Shown here in pieces: positions 42,261 through 51,083 of a DNA stretch of 64,000 nucleotides. A model generated the notes under the pieces. It had not been told where the DNA came from, made no database searches, and saw only the letters and a program-made list of their open reading frames with translations. The stretch is taken from NCBI GenBank assembly GCA_963697365.1, contig CAVONT010000021.1:186001-250000 (forward strand), in the 5' to 3' direction. A program made the position numbers and the translations under genes. Each line of letters starts with the position of its first letter. The first letter of the stretch is position 1. This DNA comes from CAIXZV01 sp963697365 (GTDB lineage Bacteria > Chloroflexota > Limnocylindria > Limnocylindrales > CSP1-4).

Positions 42261-42689
42261 TCAGCGGGCGCGGAATGCCGCCACGCCCGGCCCGAGCAGC
42301 AGCGCCAGCACCGGAATGACGACGCCGTACCGCTGCAGCAGGTAGTCGAGCGGGCCGAGGGCACCCTCGAGCACCACGATCGCAACCACCCAGTCGAGCA
42401 GCAGCCCGCCGACGACCACCCACCCGCCCAGCACTGCCGCAACCGCCATCCGCGTGCGTCCGTCCGGCAGCGCCGTGGCCCGTCCATACCAGACGAGCGC
42501 AAGCGCGATGAGCCAGCCGAAGAAGCTCGCGATCACGAGGAGGGCCGGATCGAGGCCACCCATCGCCAGCACCAGCCAGGCCAGCACGCCGGCATCGGCG
42601 ACGAGCACCGCGGCCACGATGGAGCGGCGCCCGCGAGCGCGCTGACGGGCCTCGACGGGCGAAGGGGCTGGATTCGGGCGGGATGTCAT
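42261..42689 (-). CDS. Hypothetical membrane protein (four helices)
   Basis: 142 aa. Helices are visible at SIVAAVLVADAGVLAWLVLA, LDPALLVIASFFGWLIALAL, RMAVAAVLGGWVVVGGLLLD and GVVIPVLALLLGPGVAAFRA. I start at ATG 42689 because a TAGCAT box (rc of 42697-42702) ends 7 nt upstream; the in-frame ATG at 42698 lies within that box. No family recognised. Confidence 0.65.
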   Translation of the reverse strand: MTSRPNPAPSPVEARQRARGRRSIVAAVLVADAGVLAWLVLAMGGLDPALLVIASFFGWLIALALVWYGRATALPDGRTRMAVAAVLGGWVVVGGLLLDWVVAIVVLEGALGPLDYLLQRYGVVIPVLALLLGPGVAAFRAR

Positions 42690-42696
42690 GAGGTTC

Positions 42697-42702
42697 ATGC
42701 TA
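42697..42702 (-). promoter_or_regulatory. -10 box TAGCAT (minus strand), leaderless start
   Basis: Ends 7 nt before the ATG at 42689. It is divergent from a second such box at 42724. Confidence 0.5.
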
Positions 42703-42723
42703 CGCGCGGGCGAGCCAACACGG

Positions 42724-42729
42724 TAGACT
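42724..42729 (+). promoter_or_regulatory. -10 box TAGACT, leaderless start
   Basis: TAGACT ends 8 nt before the GTG at 42738. Confidence 0.55.
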
Positions 42730-42737
42730 TCCCGCTC

Positions 42738-43221
42738 GTGAGCCATCCGTCGCTTGGTCTTCCGCCGCGCAGCCTCCAGGCTGGCTTCCCGGACGCCGCC
42801 GCGCGCCTCAAGGTGCAGCGTGCCGCCCTCGCCGCCCGCTCGCTCGAGGTCGCGGTCGATGCCGATCCCACGCTCCGCACCCGATTCGATCGACGTCGCC
42901 CTGCGCAACCTGCTCAAGGACGCGGAGGTCCATGTCGACCGCCTGGCCCTCTGCGTGGCCGGCAACGACAGCCACTGGCTGAAGGAGTTCGCCGACCAGG
43001 CCGCGCCCGTCTTCCGGCGACGCGATGTGCCGATGGACGACGTCTGCCGGATCCTGGAGGGCCTCCGGACCGCCGCCCGAGGCGTGCTCTCGGAGGAGGA
43101 GATGGTCCCCGCGGACGCGGCGCTGGACGAGGCCGTCAAGGTCTACAGGTGGTACCGGCGGCTGTCCGGTGACGCGCGCAAGAAGAACCCCATCGTCGAA
43201 AAGCTCTACCGGGGCATCTAG
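42738..43221 (+). CDS. Hypothetical helical protein upstream of DUF433, one frameshift
   Basis: Starts MSHPSLGLPPRSLQAGFPDA and reads to LEVAVDADPTLRTRFD. After a one-base slip near 42893 it continues SIDVALRNLLKDAEVHVDRL, ALCVAGNDSHWLKEFADQAA and ILEGLRTAARGVLSEEEMVP, ending KNPIVEKLYRGI. It is mostly helical, about 161 aa when corrected. The DUF433 gene begins 2 bp after its stop, so they form one unit. No nuclease or toxin motif is evident. Confidence 0.65.
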
Positions 43222-43223
43222 CG

Positions 43224-43550
43224 ATGACGATCAAGTGGGTCAAGGAAGACCCGCTCGTGATGAACGGCGAGCCCTTCTGCTACGGCTCCCGCCTCACGGT
43301 GCGCCAGCTCCTGGAGCTGCGGGCGAGCGGGCACGACGTCACGGACCTGCTCAAGGACCATCCGGAGCTCAAGCTCATCGGCATCGCCTCCGCCTACGCC
43401 TTCGCCGCGGAGCAGCGGGCGCGCTACGCCGACTTCTTCGAGGCTGACGGCACCCTCGCGGGCCCGGGCATGACCGAGGCCGAGCTGGACACGCTTCCGC
43501 CGAGCCTGCGCATCGCCGGCGTCACAGCCAAGGACGCGGTCCCCGCCTGA
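43224..43550 (+). CDS. DUF433-domain protein (antitoxin-like winged helix)
   Basis: 108 aa. EDPLVMNGEPFCYGSRLTVR then QLLELRASGHDVTDLLKDHP and ELKLIGIASAYAFAAEQ follow the DUF433 pattern (P-x-x-x-G-x-P-x-x-x-G-x-R-x-T-V-x-x-x-L-E). Members often act as antitoxins next to PIN-like or DUF5615 toxins; neither is adjacent. Instead it follows a helical protein of unknown function 2 bp upstream. Confidence 0.75.
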   Translation: MTIKWVKEDPLVMNGEPFCYGSRLTVRQLLELRASGHDVTDLLKDHPELKLIGIASAYAFAAEQRARYADFFEADGTLAGPGMTEAELDTLPPSLRIAGVTAKDAVPA

Positions 43551-43780
43551 CCTGCCCCCGGCCGGCCATCGACGCCTGGCCCGACTCCGGCGCCTCTGCC
43601 CCGATCTGACTCGCCACCGATCAGTCACGAGCGGGCTCCGGGTGCGGGCGAGCGCCATCAACCCCGGGTTTCGCGGCACGCCCGTGCGGGAGTGTTGCGG
43701 CGGTGACCCTGACGCGAGTCAAGCCGCGGGCGAGGTCCGCGCCGAAGGCCCGAGATCGACGCCGCGCCGAAGCCCGCGCT

Positions 43781-44278
43781 CTATGCGCGAGTGGCCAGCT
43801 CCTCGGGAAGCTCGTTGGGGCCGATCACCATGACCTCACCCGACGCCAGCTCCGCGCCAGCGGCGCTCTGCACGATGTACGTGTGGTGGATCTCGAGGCC
43901 GCCTGACGCCAGCGTGGACCCCACGGAGCAGTACTTCGTCGCCGACAGCTGGATCGCCCGCCGGACGGCCTCCTCGTCGATGCCGTCGCCGGACACCACG
44001 TGCGTGACGTCGAAGCGCGTGAAGTTGTGCGGGTGCTGGTCGACCTGGACGCCGTCGACGCGGACCTCGTACGCCGTCACGACCTGGCGCTTCTTGCGCA
44101 GGATCGAGATCACGTCCATCCCGGTGCACCCGGCGAGCGCGACGCCCACGAGCTCCGCCGGGCGCGAGCCGGTGTCGCTCTCGCCGCTGTCCATGACGAT
44201 GGTGTGACCCGAGCCGACCTGCGCCTCGAAGCGCATGTCGCCGCCGGTCAGGGTGAGGGTTGCGGTCTTGACGGCCAT
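43781..44278 (-). CDS. OsmC/Ohr-family peroxiredoxin-like protein
   Basis: 165 aa. GVALAGCTGMDVISILRKKR and QLSATKYCSVGSTLA carry the two catalytic Cys of OsmC proteins, and the paired beta strands VKTATLTLTGGDMRFEAQVG and HTIVMDSGESDTGSRPAELV match the fold. It is closer to general OsmC/YhfA than to Ohr. A likely thiol-dependent peroxidase in the cytosol. The 230-bp gap before it (43551-43780) holds nothing I recognise. Confidence 0.88.
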   Translation of the reverse strand: MAVKTATLTLTGGDMRFEAQVGSGHTIVMDSGESDTGSRPAELVGVALAGCTGMDVISILRKKRQVVTAYEVRVDGVQVDQHPHNFTRFDVTHVVSGDGIDEEAVRRAIQLSATKYCSVGSTLASGGLEIHHTYIVQSAAGAELASGEVMVIGPNELPEELATRA

Positions 44279-44336
44279 GGGGTGGAGGGGCTCCGTGGTG
44301 GGGGTGGGGCTGGCTGACCGGTCGCTACCGGGTGGG

Positions 44337-44366
44337 CTGTCAGGCCTGGCTGTCAGGCGGCTGTCA
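44337..44366. repeat. TGACAG stop-codon repeat after the DUF302 gene
   Basis: CTGTCA (minus-strand TGACAG) occurs at 44337, 44350 and 44361. The last is the corrected DUF302 stop and the middle one is the stop as sequenced. Confidence 0.6.
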
Positions 44367-44784
44367 GCTGGTGGACGGACTGGTGGCGGCAACGGCCGCG
44401 ACGACGCGCACCAGGCGGCTCGCGCACGTCCGCGCCCACCTCGGCGACCTCCGGCATCTGCACGAGGCCGAGGACCTTCGACGGGTCCATGATCTCGACG
44501 ACGACCGCGTCGCCGTCGGCACGGATCACCACGTTGCACGGCAGCAGCGCGCCGATCGACGGATCGGCGGTGACCGAGCGATGGGCGAAGGGCGGGTTGC
44601 AGGCGCCGAGGATCAGGTACGGCGTCATCTCGACCCCGAGCTTCGCGCGCAGCGTGGCGGCCATGTCGATCTCGGTCAGCACCCCGAAGCCCTCGGCCTG
44701 GAGCGCGTCTGTCGTTGCCTGGCGAACTGTCGCGATGTCGCCGCCGACGCGGACCCCGAACGTGTAGCGATCCTCGAACATCAA
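44353..44784 (-). CDS. DUF302-domain protein, one frameshift at the C-terminus
   Basis: YTFGVRVGGDIATVRQATTD then ALQAEGFGVLTEIDMAATLR, ACNPPFAHRSVTADPSIGAL and LPCNVVIRADGDAVVVEIMD are textbook DUF302, including the ACNP and LPCNV motifs. Near 44435 the frame slips; corrected, the end reads RLVRVVAAVAATSPSTS with a stop at 44364-44366, and as sequenced the stop is at 44353-44355. Both stops sit in an array of CTGTCA repeats. The CNP and PCNV Cys may bind metal or heme; the function is not established. Confidence 0.85.
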   Translation of the reverse strand: MMFEDRYTFGVRVGGDIATVRQATTDALQAEGFGVLTEIDMAATLRAKLGVEMTPYLILGACNPPFAHRSVTADPSIGALLPCNVVIRADGDAVVVEIMDPSKVLGLVQMPEVAEVGADVREPPGARRRGRCRHQSVHQLTAA

Positions 44785-44896
44785 ATGCCTCCGGGTGGGT
44801 TGGCCCCATCTTGGCCCTGATTGCGCATTTGCGCAAGTGCGCGAGCCGCCGCAGCGCCAGCGCAGCGGCGGCTATGGCGATTTCCGACCCAAGTGC

Positions 44897-44902
44897 TAGG
44901 AT
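44897..44902 (+). promoter_or_regulatory. -10 box TAGGAT, probably leaderless
   Basis: TAGGAT ends 9 nt before the ATG at 44912. The 127-bp divergent gap to DUF302 also holds overlapping TTGCGCA/TGCGCAA half-sites near 44820-44840, a possible operator. Confidence 0.45.
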
Positions 44903-44911
44903 TTGGAAGCC

Positions 44912-45247
44912 ATGACCGAAACGCAGTCCACCGACCAGCCCGCCGGCTCCGACGCCGCCTTCGATGCGCAGCGTCGTGCGACCGAACTCGCCATCCTCGA
45001 TGCGCTCAGAGCCGTCGTGGACCCCGAGATCGGGATGAACGTCGTGGAGCTCGCGCTCATCAGGCAGATCATCCTCGGCCCGGAGTCCACCGAGGTGAAG
45101 ATGATCCTCACCACCCCGTTCTGCCCGTACGCCGGCGCCATGATCCAGCAGGTCAAGGAGCAGGCCGAGACCGTGGTGGACCACCCCGTCAAGGTCACGC
45201 TGCTCGCCGAGCGCTGGGACCCGCGCGACGCGGGTCTCATGTGGTGA
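44912..45247 (+). CDS. SufT/MIP18-family (DUF59) iron-sulfur assembly protein
   Basis: 111 aa. ILDALRAVVDPEIGMNVVEL then ALIRQIILGPESTEVKMILT and TPFCPYAGAMIQQVKEQAET follow the MIP18 pattern DPEI...N(I)V(D)L...T...CP, with the reactive Cys in TPFCPY. SufT-like proteins help mature Fe-S proteins; PaaD is a relative, but no phenylacetate genes are near. A cobalamin adenosyltransferase gene follows 32 bp downstream. Confidence 0.88.
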   Translation: MTETQSTDQPAGSDAAFDAQRRATELAILDALRAVVDPEIGMNVVELALIRQIILGPESTEVKMILTTPFCPYAGAMIQQVKEQAETVVDHPVKVTLLAERWDPRDAGLMW

Positions 45248-45279
45248 CCGCCTGAAGCCGCTCGATCTGCCCCAAGCCG

Positions 45280-45930
45280 ATGCCTGACAACCGCCTCGAC
45301 TATGACTCCGCCGTCGCCACCGGCCGCGGTGACGATGGCACGACCGCCCTGCTGTTCGGCGGCGACCGGGTCTACAAGGGCGACCTCCGGACCGAGGCCT
45401 ACGGAGCCGTCGACGAGGCCGTCGCCGCCCTCGGCATCGCCCGGGCGGAGCTCTCCGTGATGGCCCAGGACGGGATCCTTGACGCGAATCCGCGGCTGCG
45501 CCGTCTCAGCGAGCTGGTCCTGCGCATCCAGCGCGAGTTGTTCGTGGTCGGTGCGGAGCTCGCCACCAATCCGGAGGCCCGCTCCAAGGCCCGCGACGGG
45601 GCCACGCGCGTCTCGGCCGAGATGGTCGACGGCATGGATGAGATGCTGCAGGAGGTCGAGGCCCAGATCACGCTCCCCCAGGAGTTCGTGGTCCCGGGCG
45701 AGACCCGCCTCTCCGCCGGCCTGGAGCTGGGTCGGACGATCCTGCGACGCGCCGAGCGCCGGGCCGTGACCCTGTCACTGCACGATCCGGGGCTGGCCGA
45801 CAGCCGGCTCCTGCCCTACCTCAACCGGCTTGCCGACCTGCTGTGGGTGCTCGCCCGCTTCGCCGAGCAGGCCGAGGCCCACCACGCCACCGCCGCCCGG
45901 CCGGACCGGGCCCGGCGCACCACCCCCTGA
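45280..45930 (+). CDS. pduO: Cob(I)alamin adenosyltransferase, PduO type
   Basis: 216 aa. ATGRGDDGTTALLFGGDRVY is the ATP-binding N-terminal loop, TEAYGAVDEAVAALGIARAE the first helix with conserved Asp/Glu, and ETRLSAGLELGRTILRRAER then RAVTLS the conserved Arg-rich helix (RxxxRRAER). LPYLNRLADLLWVLAR is the C-terminal N-R-L-S/A-D-x-L-F signature. It makes adenosylcobalamin. No B12-dependent mutase is in the window and no cobalamin riboswitch is seen upstream. Confidence 0.93.
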   Translation: MPDNRLDYDSAVATGRGDDGTTALLFGGDRVYKGDLRTEAYGAVDEAVAALGIARAELSVMAQDGILDANPRLRRLSELVLRIQRELFVVGAELATNPEARSKARDGATRVSAEMVDGMDEMLQEVEAQITLPQEFVVPGETRLSAGLELGRTILRRAERRAVTLSLHDPGLADSRLLPYLNRLADLLWVLARFAEQAEAHHATAARPDRARRTTP

Positions 45931-45946
45931 CACAAGGAGGCCCGAC

Positions 45947-46660
45947 GTGACCGGAACCCCCTACACCCCCGCCCAGCTGGGCGTCCGCCCGGCCGCGGCG
46001 CTGGTGCAGAAGCTGCTGATCGGCGCCTTCGGCTGGATGTTCGCCGGCCTGCTGCTGTCGGCCGGCGTCGCCTACCTCGTGGGCACCAGCGAGGCGCTGC
46101 TGACGGCAGTCCTCGAGTGGTGGCTGCTGATCATCATCCTCCAGCTGGTCATCGGCATCGGCATCCAGGTGGCGATCAAGAAGGTGTCGCCCACCGTGTC
46201 GCTGCTGCTGTTCTTCGTGTTCGCGGCGACCATGGGCCTGACGATCGGCGTGATCGTCTGGTCCGTCATGCAGACCGCGGGCGGCACGATGGCCGTGGCC
46301 TCGGCGTTCGTCTCGACGGCGGGCATGTTCGGGGCTGCGGCCCTGTTCGGAGCGGTCACCAAGCGCGATCTGTCCAAGGTCGGATCCCTCGCGATCATGG
46401 GCCTGTTCGGCATCATCATCGCCTCGCTGGTGAACCTGTTCCTCCAGTCCGACATCGTCTACTGGGCCATCTCGTACCTGGGCGTGGTGATCTTCGTCGC
46501 GCTGACCGCGTGGGACGTCCAGAAGATCAGCAACGGCACCTACGCCGCGATGTACGGGTCGTACGAGCGCGCCTCGATCATGGCGGCGCTGCACCTGTAC
46601 CTGAACTTCATCAACCTGTTCCTGTTCCTGCTCCGCATCTTCGGCGGCAACAGGGGCTAG
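45947..46660 (+). CDS. Bax inhibitor-1 family membrane protein (YbhL/YccA-like)
   Basis: 237 aa with seven helices. FVFAATMGLTIGVIVWSVMQ, VSTAGMFGAAALFGAVTKRD, LSYLGVV-like ISYLGVVIFVALTAWDVQKI and ALHLYLNFINLFLFLLRIFG are the BI-1 signatures; the Asp of AWDVQKI and that of TKRD correspond to the conserved calcium/pH-switch acids. AAGGAGG lies 6 nt before the GTG start. Followed by a hairpin terminator. Confidence 0.9.
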   Translation: MTGTPYTPAQLGVRPAAALVQKLLIGAFGWMFAGLLLSAGVAYLVGTSEALLTAVLEWWLLIIILQLVIGIGIQVAIKKVSPTVSLLLFFVFAATMGLTIGVIVWSVMQTAGGTMAVASAFVSTAGMFGAAALFGAVTKRDLSKVGSLAIMGLFGIIIASLVNLFLQSDIVYWAISYLGVVIFVALTAWDVQKISNGTYAAMYGSYERASIMAALHLYLNFINLFLFLLRIFGGNRG

Positions 46661-46682
46661 GCCCAGGGTCCAGCCGCACGAC

Positions 46683-46704
46683 GGCCGGGTCGCCAGACCC
46701 GGCC
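46683..46704. terminator. Hairpin terminator between convergent genes
   Basis: GGCCGGGTC-GCCA-GACCCGGCC, a perfect 9-bp stem between the Bax-inhibitor gene and the convergent GGDEF-EAL gene. It could serve both. Confidence 0.6.
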
Positions 46705-46729
46705 GGTTCGATTCACGAGAGCGGTGCGC

Positions 46730-49700
46730 TCAGACGCCGTCCAGCACGAGCCCGCTCACGTCACCGCCGGACAGGAGGGCCTCCATGGCCGCTGTCGGCA
46801 GCGGCCGGGAGAACAGGTATCCCTGGCCTCGATCGCAGGCCAGCCGGCGCAGGGACTCCAGTTGCGTGGTGGTCTCGATGCCCTCGGCGACCACGTCGAT
46901 GCCGAGGCCGTGGGCCAGCGCGATGACTGCCTGGACGATCGGCAAGTCGGCAGGATCAGAGCCCAGGCCCATCACGAACGAGCGGTCCACCTTGATCGTG
47001 TCCAGCGGCAGCCGGCGCAGGTAGGCCAGCGACGAGTAGCCGGTGCCGAAGTCGTCGAGCACCAGGTGCACGCCCAGGGCTCGCAGGCCGCGCAGGCGCT
47101 CGATGGAGGCCTCCGTCTGGTCCATCACCACGCTCTCGGTGATCTCCAGCTCCAGGTCCTCGGGGCGCAGGCCAGCGTGGTCCAGGATCGCCGCGATGGT
47201 GCCGATGAGGTCGGCCTCCGCGAACTGCCGCGCGGACAGGTTGACGCTCATCTGCAGGTGGGCCGCCGCCGGGAGGCGCCGCTGCCAGTCGCGCAGCTGG
47301 TGCGACGCCGTCTCGAGCACCCAGCGCCCGATCGGGTGGATCAGCCCCGTCTCCTCGGCCAGCGGGATGAACGAGAGCGGGGCGACGAGGCCCCGCTCCG
47401 GGTGCTCCCAGCGCAGCAGGGCCTCCACGCCCAGGACGTGGCCGGTGTGGAGGTCCACGAGCGGCTGGTAGTGGAGGCGCAACTCGGAGCGCTCGATCGC
47501 CCGCCGGAGGTCGTGCTCAAGGTCGGCCCGTTCGATCGTCTGGATCCGCATCTCGGGGTTGAACACGATGATCTTGCGCACCGGGTCCGACTTGGCCCTG
47601 TGGAGCGCAATCTCGGCCTCGCGGACGAGGTCGACCGGATGGGCATCCTCGGGGAGGCCGACGGCGATACCCATGCTGGCGCCCACCATGACATCCACGC
47701 CTTCGAGGTCGAAGGGCTCGGCCAGCGCCGCCTGGATCCGGGTGGCCACCCGTTCGGCCTCGCGCACGCTGCGGACGGTGCCGAGGAGGATGCCGAACTC
47801 GTCCGATCCAAGTCGGGCGACGGTGTCGGTGGAGCGGGCTGCGGCCACCAGGCGCCTGCCCGTCTCGGCGAGCAGCAGGTCGCCTGCCGCGTGGCCGAGG
47901 CTCTCGTTGACGACCTTGAACCGGTCCAGATCCAACAGGATCAGCGCGATCCGGCTGCTCACGGCGGCTCGCCGCGGCCCGTCCTCGCGGCCGGTTGCAT
48001 CGAGCTCCTCCGAGAGCCGGTTGAGGAGCAGGGTGCGGTTGGGGAGACCCGTGACCTGGTCGTGGAGCGCGATGTGGGCCCTGTGGCGGACCTCGGTCTG
48101 GGCGCGTTCGAGGAGGCGGGCATTGTCGAGCGCCACGGAGGCGAGCTGGCCGTACCGTGCGAGTGCCTGGACCTCTCGCTCCGAGAACGGCCGCGATGCG
48201 TCGCCCGACGCGAGGCCGATACAGCCGAGCACCTCGTCGCCGGACGTGAGGGGCACGGCACAGACGGCGCCGAAGCGGTCAGTCTGGAGGTCGGGCGCAC
48301 GTCCCGGGTACTCGGCGTAGTCATCGACGACCACTGGGCCGCCTGTGTTCACGACCGTCCAGCCGACGCCGGTGTCACGTGGCAGGCGGTAGCCCTCGAA
48401 GCCCGTGAACACCCCGATGCCCACGCGGACGACCATGACGAGGTCGTCGGCCTCGCCCTGGTCGGGACCCTCGAGGAGGTACAGGAACCCGTGCTCCACA
48501 CCCACGAGGCTGGCGGCGCGCTCCACGATCTCGGCGAGGAGCTCACGCGGCTCGAGACGCTCGAGCAACCTGATCGTCGTCTGGTCGACGGCAGCAAGGT
48601 ACAGGTCGCGGGTCGGGTCGACCGACGGCAGGCGGGTGCGGCCGGGTGGCTTCGCGAGGTAGAGTGCGCGGTCGGCCGCCTCGACGAGGCCGTCCTTGTC
48701 GTCGCCATGCTCCGGGTAGCAGGAGACCCCAACGCTCACGGTGACCGTGGAGCCAGGTGCCGGGCCACCGGGGTCGACTGGCGCGAGGCCGGCGACGGCG
48801 GCGCGCAGCCGGCTGGCAGTCTCGCGGGCGCCGGCCATCCCGGTGTCCGGCAGGAGGATCGCGAACTCGTCGCCGCCGTAGCGGTACACCCGGTCGTGCG
48901 ACCGGACGGCACCGGTCATAGTGGTGGCAACTCGGTGCAGCAGGGCATCGCCGGCAGGGTGACCGTGTGCGTCGTTGTAGGCCTTGAAGTCGTCGAGATC
49001 CAGCATGAGGATCGCGAACGGCTCGCCCTCACCGAGCAGCCTGCCGAGATCGCGCTGGAACGCGCCGTGGTTGCGGACGCCCGTGAGGGAATCGTGCTCC
49101 GCACGCGTGACGACCTCGCCGTGCGTCTCGGCGTTGCGCAGGGCGATGGAGGCCTGGGCCGCGAACAGCTGTGCCAGTTCGAACTCGTCCCGGGAGAAGT
49201 GGGCCTCCGCGCCGCCCAGGCGGCCGAGGTTGAGCGTGCCCACCACCTCCCCGGCGATCAGCAGCGGACAGACGATCATCGATTCCGGCTCTTCGGGCGT
49301 GCCGGGGATCGTCTCCGCCCGGGGGTCGAGGTGCGCGTCGTTGGCAAGGACCGCCTCCGCATTGCGGATGACCCAGCCGGTGATGCCCGCGTCCAGTGGG
49401 CCCGCGTGCGAGAGGATCTCCTCGGCGAACCGGTCCCGGGCGACGACCGCGCGGCGTACCCATGCCGCGCGGTCGACCCGGTAGATCGTGAGTGAGTCGT
49501 ACGCGACGACCCCTCGCAGCGAATCCGCGATGAGCTCGAGGATGCCCGCGGGCTCGAGGGTTCCGAGGAGGCGCTCGCTGACCTCCAGCAGCCGGCGCTG
49601 GCTCTCGAGGCGGTGATGGAGCTGCTCCTGCTGGCGGGTGACCCTGCCGAAGGCCTCGGCGTTCACGAGGGCCTGCGCGGCATAGCCGGCGAAGATCTCC

Positions 49701-50726
49701 AGCATGCGCTGGTCGTCGTCGCCGTACTGGGCGTGGCCGGTCTTGGACACGACGATGATGCCCAGCACGCGTGCCTCGTAGGACACCGGGACAACGAGCA
49801 TGGATTCCGCGGTCCGCGCGCTGCCCACCTGGACGGCACGCGGGTCCATGTTGGCGTCCGCCATGCGGAGCGTCTCGTTGTGGAGCGCCACCCATCCCGT
49901 GAGGCCTTCGCCAACGCGCAGCCGCAGGACATCGGACGACGGCGTGCCGATGCCCATGAACTCGCCCTGGAAGGCGATCGGCTCGCACATCTGGGTCACG
50001 TCGTCCACGCGGTAGACGCGGATCGTGTCGTGGGCGATGAGCTTGTCCGCTTCGGCGACGATCGCCGCGCCGATGCCCTTCTGTGTCCTGGATTCGATTG
50101 AGGCGCAGGCTGAGCTCCTGGATCGCTCGCAGGCGGGCAGCGCCCTCACGCACCGACCCGTGCAGGCGGGCGTTGGCCACCGCGATCGCCATCTGTCCGC
50201 CGAACGCGGCACACAGCCCGAGCTCGTCGGGGCTCCAGTCGTAGGTGATGCGGTGGTAGAGCACGAGCAGGCCGACGGCCTCGTCGCGGAACACGAGCGG
50301 CACGAAGGCGACGGTGCGGAACCCCTGGCGCGCGTAGACCGAGCCGAGATGCGGGGTGCGCCCAGGGTCGTCGAGGACGACGGGTCTGCGCTCCGCGAGC
50401 GCGATCAGGCCGTCGACCGGCTGGTCCCTCCGCACGGCGGCGACCGCATCCACCAGCTCGTCGTCCAGGTCTCGTGCAGCGGCCAATCGGAGCGGATGCT
50501 CATCGGGCTCCAGCAGCCAGAGGCCTGCGGCATCGGCCCCGAACAGCTCCTGCGCGGAATCGAGCACGTGGTGCAGGACCTCGTCGAGCTCGAGGTTCGC
50601 GGACGCCTCGGCGACGAGGCGCCGCAGGGCCGTCGCGCGCGCATCCTCGAGGGGAGCGGGCAGCTGGTGGACCGTTGGTATCGACGTCCGCTTGCGGCGG
50701 ACGCTCGGTTCTTGGGCGAGTGCCAT
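46730..50726 (-). CDS. Giant multi-GAF protein with two GGDEF domains and one EAL domain, one frameshift
   Basis: Cytosolic c-di-GMP enzyme of about 1330 residues. Order: GAF (~50-210), GAF (~225-380), GAF (~390-545), GGDEF with intact YRYGGDEFAILLPDTG (~615), GAF (~720-870), second diguanylate-cyclase-like domain with degenerate RLGSDEFGILLG (~975), and EAL. The EAL motifs GVEALLRWEHPE, LEITES, DDFGTGYSSLAYLRRL, KVDRSFV and VVAEGIETTTQLESL suggest active phosphodiesterase. The frame breaks near 50088, joining LRAIQELSLRLNRIQDT to KGIGAAIVAEADKLIAHDTI. I favour ATG 50726; a GTG at 50759 is possible. No membrane helix, so the GAF domains must sense soluble ligands. Confidence 0.92.
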
Positions 50727-50913
50727 GCTGGGCGTGGGGTTCCCCGAGGATTCCCGCACCGGGTGGGTACAGTCCCGGACACAGGGTGTCAGGAAGCACC
50801 GTACGCGCCGTCAGCAGGGTCTTCCTATACCACGGACGTACCAGTCGGAGGCCGGGACCCCCACGCTGGCAGGCCACGGTCATTCGGCTGCTGCGTGCAC
50901 GGGAGGCGTCGCG

Positions 50914-50943
50914 TTGACGCCCTGCCGGGGACGGGTCTAGACT
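50914..50943 (+). promoter_or_regulatory. Promoter of the rrf2-sufC-sufS operon
   Basis: TTGACG (50914-50919) and TAGACT (50938-50943) spaced by 18 bp. The -10 box is the same hexamer seen at the leaderless starts in this window. Confidence 0.7.
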
Positions 50944-50946
50944 CAT

Positions 50947-50967
50947 ATCCGACGAAAGTGGTCGGAT
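50947..50967 (+). promoter_or_regulatory. Perfect inverted repeat at the suf transcription start, likely Rrf2 operator
   Basis: ATCCGAC (50947-50953) and GTCGGAT (50961-50967) around a 7-bp spacer. The site begins 4 bp after the -10 box, where a bound repressor would block initiation. Confidence 0.65.
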
Positions 50968-51083
50968 TTCCCCGGCGCGGCACCCGTCAACTTCCGAGCG
51001 GTCGGCAATCGAGCGGCTCGGACGCTGTACCGGTGCCGCGGGCGTCCCCCTGGGGAACCTCCGGACCACGGAGGAACCGACCC

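Larger units (their letters stand above)
50727..51083. other. Intergenic region between the GGDEF-EAL gene and the Rrf2-suf operon
   Basis: Divergent promoter region of about 357 bp with no gene. It holds a strong promoter (50914-50943) and a perfect inverted repeat (50947-50967) for the plus-strand operon. On the minus strand a TATAGG near 50825 could be the -10 box of the GGDEF-EAL gene. Confidence 0.7.

Noticed and set aside
45248..45279. Cobalamin riboswitch before the cobalamin adenosyltransferase gene
   Set aside because: The gap is only 32 bp and no B12-box-like sequence occurs in the upstream 400 bp that I read.
46724..49495. A 923-codon plus-strand open frame opposite the GGDEF-EAL gene
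   Set aside because: Its sequence is low-complexity and without domains, whereas the opposite strand carries GAF, GGDEF and EAL motifs.
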